This document shows, one piece after another, positions 1-8,395 of a stretch of DNA of 64,000 nucleotides. The first letter of the stretch is position 1. The number at the start of each line of letters is the position of its first letter. A program made the position numbers and the translations under genes. The stretch is from Moraxella lacunata (lineage in GTDB: Bacteria > Pseudomonadota > Gammaproteobacteria > Pseudomonadales > Moraxellaceae): contig NZ_UGQU01000001.1 in the NCBI RefSeq assembly GCF_900453205.1, positions 1,054,001 through 1,118,000 on the forward strand, read 5' to 3'. The notes beneath the pieces are model-generated. The model ran no database searches. It saw only the letters and a list, made by a program, of their open reading frames with translations, and was not told the origin of the DNA.

Positions 1-1
1 C

Positions 2-400
2 AAGGGTATTAATGTTAATGATGAATTAAAATCGCTATTTGCTTGTCATCACATCAATGACAAACAGCCAAATCTGGTCATGGATATTTGCCAAAATAAC
101 GATAAAGAATTTCATAAATCGCTAATGTATCTGTTAAAGGCATTGCTTGCATTACGATATAGTAACGCCAATAGCGATGAAGATTTTATTTTATCGCCTG
201 TGGCAAATGATGAGGGTGTGTTTTTTAATTCGGCATTGGCGGATGATACACAGCCACAAAATGCGGACGCCAATGGGGCATATCATATCGCATTAAAGGG
301 TTTGTGGGTACTAGAACAAATCAAAAACAGCGATGATTTGGATAAAGTTGATCTCGAAATTAAAGATGACGAATGGCGAAACTTTGCTCAAAACCGCTAA
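2..400 (+). CDS. cas12a: CRISPR nuclease Cas12a (Cpf1), C-terminal part
   Basis: This is the 3' end of the type V-A effector; the reading frame is open from base 2 and enters from outside the window, leaving 132 codons. Cas12a is the single RNA-guided DNA nuclease of type V-A systems and also processes its own crRNA. The visible part covers the end of the RuvC/Nuc lobe, including a stretch starting NNDKEFHKSLMYLLKALLAL and the terminus NFAQNR, which I recognise from Moraxella bovoculi Cas12a. The last ~35 residues differ from the M. bovoculi 237 protein as I remember it, so this is probably a variant allele. cas4, cas1, cas2 and the array follow in the usual order. Whether the nuclease is intact cannot be judged here because most of the gene is missing. 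Confidence 0.95.
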   Translation, partial: KGINVNDELKSLFACHHINDKQPNLVMDICQNNDKEFHKSLMYLLKALLALRYSNANSDEDFILSPVANDEGVFFNSALADDTQPQNADANGAYHIALKGLWVLEQIKNSDDLDKVDLEIKDDEWRNFAQNR

Positions 401-406
401 TCGCTA

Positions 407-435
407 AAAGCTCAGTTTCGGCTGGGCTTTTTATT
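407..435 (+). terminator. Rho-independent terminator between cas12a and cas4
   Basis: A 9-bp stem (AAAGCTCAG / CTGGGCTTT, one G-T pair) with a 6-base loop is followed by a T-rich tail. It starts 6 bases after the cas12a stop codon. It should reduce read-through from cas12a into the adaptation genes. Confidence 0.75.
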
Positions 436-446
436 TGGGAGATAGT

Positions 447-1001
447 ATGGAATATCATACGTTAAATATCAGTCAATTAAATGATTTTATTTTTTGTCCC
501 TATTCTATTTATCTACATAACGTCTATCAGGCATTGGACGATGATACATATCATGATACGCCACAAGTCAAAGGGAAAATCGCTCATGAGGGCGTGGATA
601 ATGGCGCATACAGCACCAAAAAGACCGTTATCACTGCCATGGCGGTGCATTCGGACAAATATGGCTTGACAGGTAAAATTGACCAATATTTTGCCGATAG
701 CAAAAAACTCATCGAACGCAAACGCACGATTAAAACGATTTATGACGGTTATAAATTGCAGCTTTATGCCCAGTATTTTTGTTTGATAGAAATGGGGTTT
801 GAAGTGGATTATTTGGGTTTTTATTCGATGACGGATAATAAAAGCCACGCTTTGGCGTTGCCTGATGATGAGATTATTGATTGGTTTGAAAATCATTTAT
901 ATAAGATACGTCATTACAATCCCATGACTGATGACATTCATGTCAATATCAATAAATGCACTCATTGTATTTATCAACCTTTGTGCGATAAGACGGACTA
1001 A
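447..1001 (+). CDS. cas4: CRISPR-associated exonuclease Cas4
   Basis: Cas4 is a PD-(D/E)XK nuclease with an Fe-S cluster that trims and orients pre-spacers for Cas1-Cas2. The 184-residue protein has an N-terminal cysteine in FIFCPYSIYLH and a C-terminal CxxC-x5-C cluster (CTHCIYQPLC), the four-cysteine pattern of Cas4. The nuclease core is visible as GKIDQYF and IERKRTIK. I chose the ATG at 447 because GGGAG lies 6 bases upstream; a TTG four codons earlier is less likely. cas1 starts 13 bases downstream. It is intact, but its partner cas1 is broken, so it probably has no adaptation role at present. Confidence 0.93.
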   Translation: MEYHTLNISQLNDFIFCPYSIYLHNVYQALDDDTYHDTPQVKGKIAHEGVDNGAYSTKKTVITAMAVHSDKYGLTGKIDQYFADSKKLIERKRTIKTIYDGYKLQLYAQYFCLIEMGFEVDYLGFYSMTDNKSHALALPDDEIIDWFENHLYKIRHYNPMTDDIHVNINKCTHCIYQPLCDKTD

Positions 1002-1014
1002 ATAAGGAAAATCT

Positions 1015-2184
1015 ATGCTTAGCATTTCGGACATCAAAGAAAAACAGATGATATTATTAAATAACTTGGAGGGTGGCTATCATCTTTGTATCTCGCAAGG
1101 CAATATCATCATTAAAAATAAAGACAGCGATGAGACATTAACCAAAATCACCCGTCATAAAGCCATGGCTCTGATGATTATTGGGTATTGTACGCTGACT
1201 AATGTGTTGATTGAATTTTGTCAAAAATATGGCATTGCCTTGATTTTATTAAATTCAAGGGTATTGTTAATTGAGTATACTTTTCTAGAAAGCCGTTCGT
1301 GGTGAGCTTGTCGAACCATAACGGTTTTCCTAGACTTCGACAAGCTCAGTCCGAACGGAAAACCTTAAAATCTATCTTTATTTAACAATACCAATTCAAG
1401 ATTAAGACCGATTTTATTTATCAGCTCTTTTGGCGAGGCAAATTATCTATTAAGGAAAAAGCAATATGCCATTGGCGATAATCAAGCCTTGAATTTTGCC
1501 AAACATTTTATAGAGCAAAAAGCCAATAATTCTATCACTTTATTAAAAGGCATTCGTAAAAAAGACGATGAATTACGCCAAATGATAGAGATATTGGCTG
1601 ATTATCAAAGGCAGATTGGTCAAACCAAACGTTTGGATGAATTAATGGGCATAGAGGGCAATATTGCCAAAAGCTATTTTAAACATCATTTTGGGCAATT
1701 AAAACATACCTCTTGGCAAGGCAGGAAACCACGCCTAAAAATAGACCCTGTTGATGTTGTTCTGGATATAGGCTATACGCTGTTATTTAATTATATAGAG
1801 GTCAATTTGAGATTATTTGGTTTTGATGTTTATAAAGGCATGCTTCATCAGCTTTGGTATAAAAGAAAATCTCTGGTGTGTGATTTGGTTGAACCATTTC
1901 GCTGTATTGTGGATAAGCAGGTATTGACATCATTTAATCTTGGGCAATTTAAAACAGAGCATTTTAATCAAATAAAAATGCAATATCAATTAAAACCTGA
2001 ACATCAGCGAACGTATAATGTTATTTTAATGCAGGCAATCATCGCCCATAAAGTGCCAATATTTGTTTATATCAGGGATTTTTATCGTGCATATATGAAA
2101 TATGCTGATAAAGATATGATGTTTGGTGAATTGGCTTTGATGTTGCCAAACTTTGACATGCAAGCAAATGGAGAAGATGTATGA
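1015..2184 (+). pseudogene. cas1: cas1 integrase gene, split by a 133-bp MITE
   Basis: Cas1 integrates new spacers into the array together with Cas2. The reading frame begins at ATG 1015 and runs correctly to base 1259, where a 133-bp element (1260-1392) plus an 8-bp target duplication is inserted. Translation through the junction gives only LNSR followed by about 15 foreign residues and a stop at 1303-1305. If the element and one duplication are removed, the frame continues exactly through NSRLRPILF and NYLLRKKQYAIGDN to the stop at 2182-2184, giving 342 residues, a normal Cas1 size. I see no other lesion. An internal start at 1489 could give a 231-residue C-terminal fragment, but that would lack the N-terminal domain. 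It overlaps cas2 by 4 bases (ATGA). Confidence 0.93.
1260..1392. mobile_element. MITE-like element, copy 1 (inside cas1)
   Basis: The element is 133 bp with 11-bp terminal inverted repeats GGTATTGTTAA / TTAACAATACC, flanked by the 8-bp direct repeat AATTCAAG (1252-1259 and 1393-1400). Its centre holds an imperfect palindrome (CCGTTCGTGGTGAGCTTGTC against its near-complement ending CCGAACGG). It has no coding capacity. Two further identical copies lie at 3125 and 49508. The ends and duplication length resemble IS1- or IS1595-type transposition, but no autonomous parent is in the window. Confidence 0.92.
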
Positions 2185-2450
2185 TAATCGTCAGTTATGA
2201 TATCAGTGATAATAAAGTGCGTGGGCGATTTGCCAAATTTCTAATGCAATATGGCGACAGATTGCAATATTCGGTCTATGAAATCCAAAACAGCGAACGT
2301 ATTTTAAATATCATCACCGAAAAAATAAAAGCAGAATTTGAGCCTTTATTTACAGGGGCGGACAGTGTCATTATCTTTCGATTTACAGAACGTGAAGTAT
2401 TAAGGTTTGGTCATGCCAAACATCGCAATGAGGATTTGTTGATTTTATAA
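2181..2450 (+). CDS. cas2: CRISPR-associated protein Cas2
   Basis: Cas2 forms the structural core of the Cas1-Cas2 integrase. The 89-residue protein has the family's ferredoxin-like start MIIVSYDISDNKVRGRFAKF, with the conserved Asp after the first strand, and the central QYSVYEIQNSE segment. Its ATG overlaps the cas1 stop codon (ATGA), so it was translationally coupled to cas1. With cas1 interrupted, that coupling is lost, and Cas2 would depend on reinitiation after the internal cas1 fragment. Confidence 0.93.
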   Translation: MIIVSYDISDNKVRGRFAKFLMQYGDRLQYSVYEIQNSERILNIITEKIKAEFEPLFTGADSVIIFRFTEREVLRFGHAKHRNEDLLIL

Positions 2451-2456
2451 AAAGCC

Positions 2457-2485
2457 TTGGAAAAAATAATGAATTTTGTTATAAT
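2457..2485 (+). promoter_or_regulatory. Candidate CRISPR leader promoter
   Basis: TTGGAA (2457-2462) and TATAAT (2480-2485) are separated by exactly 17 bp, just past the cas2 stop codon and about 150 bp before the first repeat. The A+T-rich stretch 2486-2634 would be the transcribed leader. The orientation fits the degenerate repeat at the far end of the array. Confidence 0.6.
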
Positions 2486-2634
2486 AAAAAAATCTTGAAT
2501 TACACCCAAAAATGTTTGCTTTGCAAATCTAAGTCTTAATGTGTGATTTATCATGTTTTGGCGGTAAAAATGATGATTTTTTGTACAAAAAACTTCTAAT
2601 TTCTCAAAAAATCATTAAAAATGCCCCAAAATGG

Positions 2635-2989
2635 GTCTAACGACCTTTTAAATTTCTACTGTTTGTAGATATCAAGCCATGCACCACCCCTATCAAGTCT
2701 AACGACCTTTTAAATTTCTACTGTTTGTAGATAGTGTAAAAAGTTCTGCATTTGAGTGTAAGTCTAACGACCTTTTAAATTTCTACTGTTTGTAGATTTG
2801 TGTTGCAACTCTCTTTAAGTATTCGTCTAACGACCTTTTAAATTTCTACTGTTTGTAGATATAAGGGTATTAATACCTTGCCGTACTTAGTCTAACGACC
2901 TTTTAAATTTCTACTGTTTGTAGATATCACAAATTTTCTCGTATTGGTTGGAAGTCTAACGATTTTTTTAAACTTCTAGGCGCAATAAT
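2635..2989 (+). CRISPR. Type V-A CRISPR array, 5 spacers, degenerate last repeat
   Basis: There are five identical 36-bp repeats (2635, 2697, 2762, 2825 and 2890) that begin GTCTAACGACC and end with the Cas12a crRNA handle AATTTCTACTGTTTGTAGAT. Five spacers of 26, 29, 27, 29 and 28 bp separate them. A sixth unit at 2954-2989 keeps GTCTAACGA but has lost the handle (the TCTAC...GTAGA stem is gone); this marks the leader-distal end. The array is therefore read rightward from the leader after cas2. I found no convincing match of any spacer within this window. Confidence 0.97.
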
Positions 2990-3124
2990 TGTAATCCATT
3001 TCAAAATTAAGGGTATCTTTATAAAAACATTAAACCTCTTTCCAAACTAAAAATAAACACTGGGGCTGAAGTTTTTAAAAATCTATAAAAATCGGGGGTT
3101 GGAAAGAAGTCTATTAAATTTTTG

Positions 3125-3257
3125 GGTATTGTTAATTGAGTATACTTTTCTAGAAAGCCGTTCGTGGTGAGCTTGTCGAACCATAACGGTTTTCCTAGAC
3201 TTCGACAAGCTCAGTCCGAACGGAAAACCTTAAAATCTATCTTTATTTAACAATACC
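3125..3257. mobile_element. MITE-like element, copy 2 (between CRISPR array and cmoB)
   Basis: This 133-bp copy is identical to those at 1260 and 49508. It has 11-bp inverted ends and the 8-bp direct repeat AATTTTTG on both sides (3117-3124 and 3258-3265). It lies 135 bp past the last degenerate repeat and 16 bp past the 3' end of cmoB, so it breaks no gene. The 2990-3116 stretch before it is A+T-rich with no gene I can support. Confidence 0.92.
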
Positions 3258-3273
3258 AATTTTTGGAATTACA

Positions 3274-4278
3274 TTAAGGCTTTTTGGCAATCATGACCGC
3301 CCGTTTGGGGGCAGGATAACCTTCGGCGGTTTTGGTCTTATCGTCTTTGTCCAAAAAGTCCGCCAATGACTGATAATTCATCCACTCGGTTGCACGCTGT
3401 TCATCAGTGCTGGTCACATCAATATCCACACAACGCACATCAACAAAACCCACCTTGCCAAGCCATTTTGTCAACGCAGGCACGCTCGGCAAAAAATACA
3501 CGTTATTCATCATCGCATAACGCTCAAACGGCACCAACGCGGTGTGTTCATCGCCATCAACGACGAGCGTTTCTAGAACAAGCGTGCCACCGTGACGTAG
3601 CTGAGCCTTTAACCGCTCCAAATGCTCAAAGGGCGATGAGCGATGATACAGCACCCCCATGCTAAACACAACGTCAAACCACCCCCCAGATGGCAACGCT
3701 TCTAGCCCCACAGGCACATAATGCACGTCGCACGCCCCCACAAAGTGCTTGACTGCCATGAACTGATGATAAAACAAACACGACGGGTCAATGACTACCA
3801 CCGACGTTGCCCCCGCCCCGAACATGCGAAAGCCATGATAGCCCGAACCACCACCAACATCCAGCACTCGCTTGCCTGCCAAATCCAAATGCGGAGCAAC
3901 TCTCTGCCACTTCCAATCCGACCGCCATTCGGTGTCTATGTGAATAAGCCTGTCATCCGAACCGATAAAAAAAGGGCCTTTTCGCCACGGCATGAGTGTT
4001 TTTAGCAGTGCCATGGTTTTTTTATACTCGTCCATTTGCCAATCACCGCCCAGCGTAATGGCGACTTTATCGGTCAAATCTGTCGCCACAGGATGAACGT
4101 CTGGCAGTTTATTAATGGCGGAGGCATAATAAGGGGCGTGGGCGTAGCGGGATTTGTCCTTGACGTCACCAAGCCATGTCGGTAGATGAGCAAGCCACTC
4201 ATGAGCGACTGGGTTGTTTTTGGCAATGTTTAATAAAAACAGATACAAATCTTTTTCAAAATCGGCAATGGTAGTCAT
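3274..4278 (-). CDS. cmoB: tRNA U34 carboxymethyltransferase CmoB
   Basis: CmoB transfers the carboxymethyl group of carboxy-S-adenosylmethionine to 5-hydroxyuridine at tRNA position 34, giving cmo5U. The 334-residue length is typical. The N-terminal half has the CmoB-specific segments LPTWLGDVKDKSRYAHAPYY and WRKGPF, and the SAM-binding motif VLDVGGGSGYHGFRM lies near residue 140. It is read after cmoA, which makes its cosubstrate, with a 120-bp gap. The 3' end abuts MITE copy 2 but is intact. Confidence 0.95.
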   Translation of the reverse strand: MTTIADFEKDLYLFLLNIAKNNPVAHEWLAHLPTWLGDVKDKSRYAHAPYYASAINKLPDVHPVATDLTDKVAITLGGDWQMDEYKKTMALLKTLMPWRKGPFFIGSDDRLIHIDTEWRSDWKWQRVAPHLDLAGKRVLDVGGGSGYHGFRMFGAGATSVVVIDPSCLFYHQFMAVKHFVGACDVHYVPVGLEALPSGGWFDVVFSMGVLYHRSSPFEHLERLKAQLRHGGTLVLETLVVDGDEHTALVPFERYAMMNNVYFLPSVPALTKWLGKVGFVDVRCVDIDVTSTDEQRATEWMNYQSLADFLDKDDKTKTAEGYPAPKRAVMIAKKP

Positions 4279-4398
4279 TGGTTATTCATGTAAAAGTTAA
4301 AATTTAGGTGTGTTTTTAGCAATAAGGGCGATTACAATTTATCTTATAAATGGGTTTTAAAACCATCAATGATTTGTAAGATAAAATAAATACAGGCT

Positions 4399-5199
4399 TT
4401 ATTTAAACGCAATGATAGAGATAAAATTTAAAAAGCGAAACCACGTCATCTGTCTGGTAAAACCCACCGCCGTCAGTCGCTCGCTGTGCTGATATTCGCT
4501 GTCCGTGATAAGTACATTTTCTAAGGCATTTCGCTTACCACTGATTTCAAGCTCGCTGTACCCATTGGCACGCTTAAAGTCATAATACCGTTCAACTTGC
4601 CATGCGTCATTTTGCTCATCCATTAAATGCACTTTTTCGGTCAATATCAAAATCCCCCCATCCACCAATGCGTCATGGCATTTTTGCAAAAGTTCCGTCC
4701 GTTTGGCAGGCGGTAAAAATTGCAAAGTCAAATTCAGCACAATCATGTCGCACTCTAAAAGTGCCATCTCATTGACGTCATCGCAGATGATACTGATGTC
4801 ATGATTGGGATAATGCTCACCCAACAAGGCAGTGGCACGCTCGGTCATGGGGTGCGAGTTGTCAATGCCAATAAGCTCTACCTCATCCGCCCCAAACTCG
4901 CCTGCCAATGTAAACAGCACCGCCCCAAGCGATGTGCCTAAGTCATAGACACGGCTGATTTTTTTGCCGTTTTTGTGTTGGCGATGTCCCAGATGACGAC
5001 GGGCAAAAATCGGCAACATGGCAAGCACCTGCCCATAACCAGGGACACTTCGGCGTATCATGTCAGGAAAGCACGCCACCACCTGCTCATCAAAGCTAAA
5101 ACGGGCGTGTTTGTCAAGGGGCGTGGTAAACAGTGTGTCCGCACCAGTATTAATGACTGAGTTAATGGTCGGACTGGGGGTATGGTCGCTGTGTGGCAT
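4399..5199 (-). CDS. cmoA: Carboxy-S-adenosyl-L-methionine synthase CmoA
   Basis: CmoA makes carboxy-SAM from SAM and prephenate for tRNA wobble uridine modification by CmoB. The 266-residue protein has the family start region ([20 protein letters not shown]) and [12 protein letters not shown], followed by a class I methyltransferase fold with [14 protein letters not shown]. The start codon is ATG at 5199; I see no strong ribosome site before it. The divergent msrA starts 76 bp away, so the two promoters share that gap. Confidence 0.95.
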   Translation of the reverse strand: MPHSDHTPSPTINSVINTGADTLFTTPLDKHARFSFDEQVVACFPDMIRRSVPGYGQVLAMLPIFARRHLGHRQHKNGKKISRVYDLGTSLGAVLFTLAGEFGADEVELIGIDNSHPMTERATALLGEHYPNHDISIICDDVNEMALLECDMIVLNLTLQFLPPAKRTELLQKCHDALVDGGILILTEKVHLMDEQNDAWQVERYYDFKRANGYSELEISGKRNALENVLITDSEYQHSERLTAVGFTRQMTWFRFLNFISIIAFK

Positions 5200-5275
5200 A
5201 GGTCGTTGGATTTTTATAAAATATGTGCTATTCTACCACTATTAATATGTTTTTTCATAAATTAAAGGTGTAATT

Positions 5276-5794
5276 ATGCAAGAGATTATCCTAGGGGGAG
5301 GTTGTTTTTGGTGTACTGAGTCGGTATTTTTGGCGGTCAAAGGCGTTATTTCTGTAACTAGTGGTTATGCAGGCGGACAAGCAGAGACGGCGGATTATGA
5401 ATCGGTGTGCAGTGGACAAACGGGGCACGTAGAAGTTATCAAGGTTGTTTATGATGAGCAGGTCATTGATTTATCAAACATTTTGGATATTTTCTTTGCC
5501 ACGCACGACCCCACCACCCCAAACCGTCAGGGCAATGACATTGGCACGCAGTATGCATCTGTGATTTTTTATACCGATGAAGCGGATTTACCCATCATCA
5601 ATGACAAAATCGCCACGCTAAAAGCAGACGGCATTAACGTGGTCACACGCGTGGAAAAAGCCCCAGCCTTTTATCCAGCAGAAGATTATCATCAGAACTT
5701 TTTTGCCAAAAATCCCACCCAAGGTTATTGTAACTTTGCCATCCCACCAAAGTTACAAAAATTAAGGGCAGGATTTAGCACTCTTCTTAAATAA
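5276..5794 (+). CDS. msrA: Peptide methionine sulfoxide reductase MsrA
   Basis: MsrA reduces methionine-S-sulfoxide in proteins and free methionine. The catalytic motif GGCFWCTE is at residues 8-15, and the family segments GYAGG and NPTQGYCNF are present, the last with a likely resolving cysteine. At 172 residues it is a single-domain MsrA without MsrB fusion. AAAGGTG precedes the ATG at a good distance. It is monocistronic and divergent from cmoA. Confidence 0.95.
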   Translation: MQEIILGGGCFWCTESVFLAVKGVISVTSGYAGGQAETADYESVCSGQTGHVEVIKVVYDEQVIDLSNILDIFFATHDPTTPNRQGNDIGTQYASVIFYTDEADLPIINDKIATLKADGINVVTRVEKAPAFYPAEDYHQNFFAKNPTQGYCNFAIPPKLQKLRAGFSTLLK

Positions 5795-6086
5795 TGATTC
5801 TCTCTGGTTCAATTGTAAGAGATAATTCCATTATAGAAATATTTTAGAAACAAAGCGATGTTTCTGCATGAAAAACTGTCATTCAACCACTTAATTTAAA
5901 AACTTATACACCCAAGAAACTTTAAAATTACTACAAATACAATGATGTGTGGACGCAGGGGCGTGGTAAATCTCAAGTTGGTTGGGTGTACAATTCAGTG
6001 GTCGGATTATTTTTCATTGCAAATACAAAAGTTGAGGCTGAAATAGCGTGTACAATGAAAATATCCGTTTAAAAGGCAGGAACCCC
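5795..6086. other. Intergenic region, possible decayed repeat
   Basis: This A+T-rich gap between two converging genes holds no gene I can support. Around 6018-6033 it shares ATTGCAAATACAAAAG with the repeat at 30041-30130, so a decayed copy of that TAGGGCG-ended family may lie here. Confidence 0.4.
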
Positions 6087-8210
6087 CTACCCCTCCAACG
6101 ACTCCGCCAAAATCACGCCACCGTCTTTTTTGGTAATCACCACCGTGCCAGAGCGTGGGGTTTTGCCCCCTGCCACCGCCCCAAATGTACCCTCAGGGTG
6201 CTGAATGTTGATAAACAATGCCTTACAATCAGGGGTCATGGTAATGCCTGTTACTTCACACCCTTTTGGTCCAACAAAAAAGCGTTTTAGCGTGTCGGGC
6301 GTGGCTTTTGCCCCCATGTGGGTGGTTTTGCCTGTGCTTGTGGTCAGGCTCGCCCCGTCTCCGATGTGGTTTGGCAGACTTGCCAGTAGCATACAGTTGG
6401 TCGTTTTGGTGTACGCCCCGTCATCGGTCTGAATCCACAGCACGCCACGGGGGTCAAAAAACAGCCCATCAGGGGACGATAAATCATTCTCGGCGGTCAA
6501 GCCCGATAGGTTTTGCTCGTGCTTGTCATGGGGAGATGCAAACAGATAAATATCCCAAACAAACGTACCACCCACACCCCCTGCCGTCTCGGCAAAGCGA
6601 ATAATATGCCCGTGCTGATTGCCCTTGCCGTCATAACTTCTAGGGTTAGCTCCGTTCACGTCTTCTTCTTTACGCTTAGAATTGTTGGTCAAAGTTACAT
6701 AAATCTCACGAGTCAAAGGGCTTACCGACACCCATTCAGGTCTGTCCATTTTGGTCGCTCCCACCTTATCGCCTGCCATACGGGCAAACACGGCAATCTC
6801 GGCATTGCTCTCAAAGTCGGCAAGCATGGGATTTTTCTTAGACAGCTCACGCCACTGCCCCGTGCCGTCATCGTGGAACACCGCCACATACAGCGTGCCT
6901 TTATCCAGATATTTATCGCCCACCGCAAGCCCACCGCCCACATCGGCATTTGTCCATTTGGCATCGGAGACAAATTTATAAATGTACTCACCCCGAGCGT
7001 CATCGCCCATATAAAACACAAGCGGTTCGCCTTCGTTTGGCGGGGCAAAGGCACAGTTTTCATGAGCAAACCGCCCCAAACTTGTGCGTTTGACCGCCCT
7101 TTCTTTTGGATTAAAAGGGTCAATCTCGGTAATATAGCCAAAGGTGTTAAAGGTATAGCGATAATCATCCGTGGCGGTTTTGCCTGCCTTGGCGGTGATG
7201 TCCCAATGATCAAACTCGCCTGCCTGTCCGTCCTTTGGCGTGTGCCAACTGTACGCAGGGTCGCCTATCGTATCTTCTTTTAAGCCATATCGGGCAAGGC
7301 GTTTGTCGTTTTTGTCGCCGATGATGTCCTTATCCGCCCCACGAGCGAACACATTCAAAAAATTCTCTTCGGTCGTCAAATACGTCCCCCAAGGCGAAAG
7401 CCCTGCTCCGCATTGGTTGTTAATACCCACGCTCGACAAACCTTGTGGGTCAAGGCGTGTTTTGACAAATTCACTGCCCTTTGCCACGCCTGACAATTGG
7501 GCTGGCGTGCCACTGGTGTAGCGTTTGTTAAAGGGCGAATCCTTGATGAGCTCATAACCTGTGGGCGTGCGTTTGACTTCCACCACCGACACACCATGAG
7601 CGTGGATTTCACGGCGAACGTCATTGGCAAGTCGTCTTTTTTGAAAAATCTTGGGAGCGGTGTCGTCTTGGTCGGAGTAGTTTTCAATGGGATTTAGGTT
7701 TGAGTTGGTGTATTCGTGGTTCATGGCAAGCAGTCCCCGTTCGGACACATCGGGGGCGTAACTGCCGTTTTTTAAGCCAAAAAACCACATTCCGTCATGG
7801 TTGTCGCCCATGCGGTATTTAAAAGATTCGCCCACCACCATACGGTCGTCCGTCCACTCGCCAAGTCCGCTGACAATGGGCGTTCCCATGGGTAAAATCA
7901 GCTCGGCACGGTAGCCATCTGCCACAATCATGTCACCCCCTGTGTAATGGGGAACGGCGGTAAATTTTAGGGCGGTTGGGCGTTTCGGGAGTTTGCCTGC
8001 CCCATTGGTTGCTATTTTTGCCCCTGCTCCTGTTACACAGCCCATAAGGGGCAATGAGCCAAAGAAACTTGCGGTCATAAGCCCTGCCCCACCCTTTAAA
8101 ATGGAGCGTCTTTTGATAAGCATATTGGCAAATTCGGGGTTGTCGGTCGGATTTGAGTCTTCGATGATTTCGTCATCGTGGTCTGGGTCGGTATTGCTGT
8201 ACAATGGCAT
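6087..8210 (-). CDS. PhoX-family alkaline phosphatase (DUF839), Tat-exported
   Basis: This 707-residue protein belongs to the PhoX/DUF839 family of Ca/Fe-dependent phosphatases. Near the N-terminus it has the twin-arginine signal KRRSILKGGAGLMTASFF, followed by LMGC, which could be a lipobox, so the product is exported folded and may be lipid-anchored. Family segments include AMNHEYTN, CGAGLSPWGTYLTTEENF and PDGLFFDPRG. I chose ATG 8210 because GGAG lies 6 bases upstream; an upstream TTG is unlikely. Substrate range is not readable from sequence. It stands alone; the gap to gshB holds only small palindromes. Confidence 0.85.
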   Translation of the reverse strand: MPLYSNTDPDHDDEIIEDSNPTDNPEFANMLIKRRSILKGGAGLMTASFFGSLPLMGCVTGAGAKIATNGAGKLPKRPTALKFTAVPHYTGGDMIVADGYRAELILPMGTPIVSGLGEWTDDRMVVGESFKYRMGDNHDGMWFFGLKNGSYAPDVSERGLLAMNHEYTNSNLNPIENYSDQDDTAPKIFQKRRLANDVRREIHAHGVSVVEVKRTPTGYELIKDSPFNKRYTSGTPAQLSGVAKGSEFVKTRLDPQGLSSVGINNQCGAGLSPWGTYLTTEENFLNVFARGADKDIIGDKNDKRLARYGLKEDTIGDPAYSWHTPKDGQAGEFDHWDITAKAGKTATDDYRYTFNTFGYITEIDPFNPKERAVKRTSLGRFAHENCAFAPPNEGEPLVFYMGDDARGEYIYKFVSDAKWTNADVGGGLAVGDKYLDKGTLYVAVFHDDGTGQWRELSKKNPMLADFESNAEIAVFARMAGDKVGATKMDRPEWVSVSPLTREIYVTLTNNSKRKEEDVNGANPRSYDGKGNQHGHIIRFAETAGGVGGTFVWDIYLFASPHDKHEQNLSGLTAENDLSSPDGLFFDPRGVLWIQTDDGAYTKTTNCMLLASLPNHIGDGASLTTSTGKTTHMGAKATPDTLKRFFVGPKGCEVTGITMTPDCKALFINIQHPEGTFGAVAGGKTPRSGTVVITKKDGGVILAESLEG

Positions 8211-8395
8211 GGCGTACTCCAAAGGTTATCAAAGTACGCATAGGATACGGGCTTTTTATGACGGTTTTGTGAATGATTGATGATGATTTGATGAAAATTA
8301 CCGCAGTTGGTAAGGGCGTGATGAACACGCCCCACATGGCATTTCCTTAGAGTAAATTGCAATTTACCCCACAATCATAATAAATCAACCACAAC

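Noticed and set aside
1015-1305. A separate 96-residue protein encoded at the start of cas1
   Set aside because: The first ~81 codons are the true cas1 N-terminus and the last ~15 come from the inserted MITE, so it is a truncation product.
2990-3116. CTTTCCAA/TTGGAAAG words after the array as ends of another element
   Set aside because: The matching arms are only about 9 bp and imperfect, with no target duplication visible.
6513-7283. A 256-codon open frame opposite the phosphatase gene
   Set aside because: It lies wholly antisense to the well-supported PhoX-family gene and has no ribosome site or family motif.
8313-8368. GGGCGTG/CACGCCC hairpin and the palindrome GTAAATTGCAATTTAC between the phosphatase gene and gshB
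   Set aside because: Neither has a clear T run, and both are short; no regulator can be tied to them.
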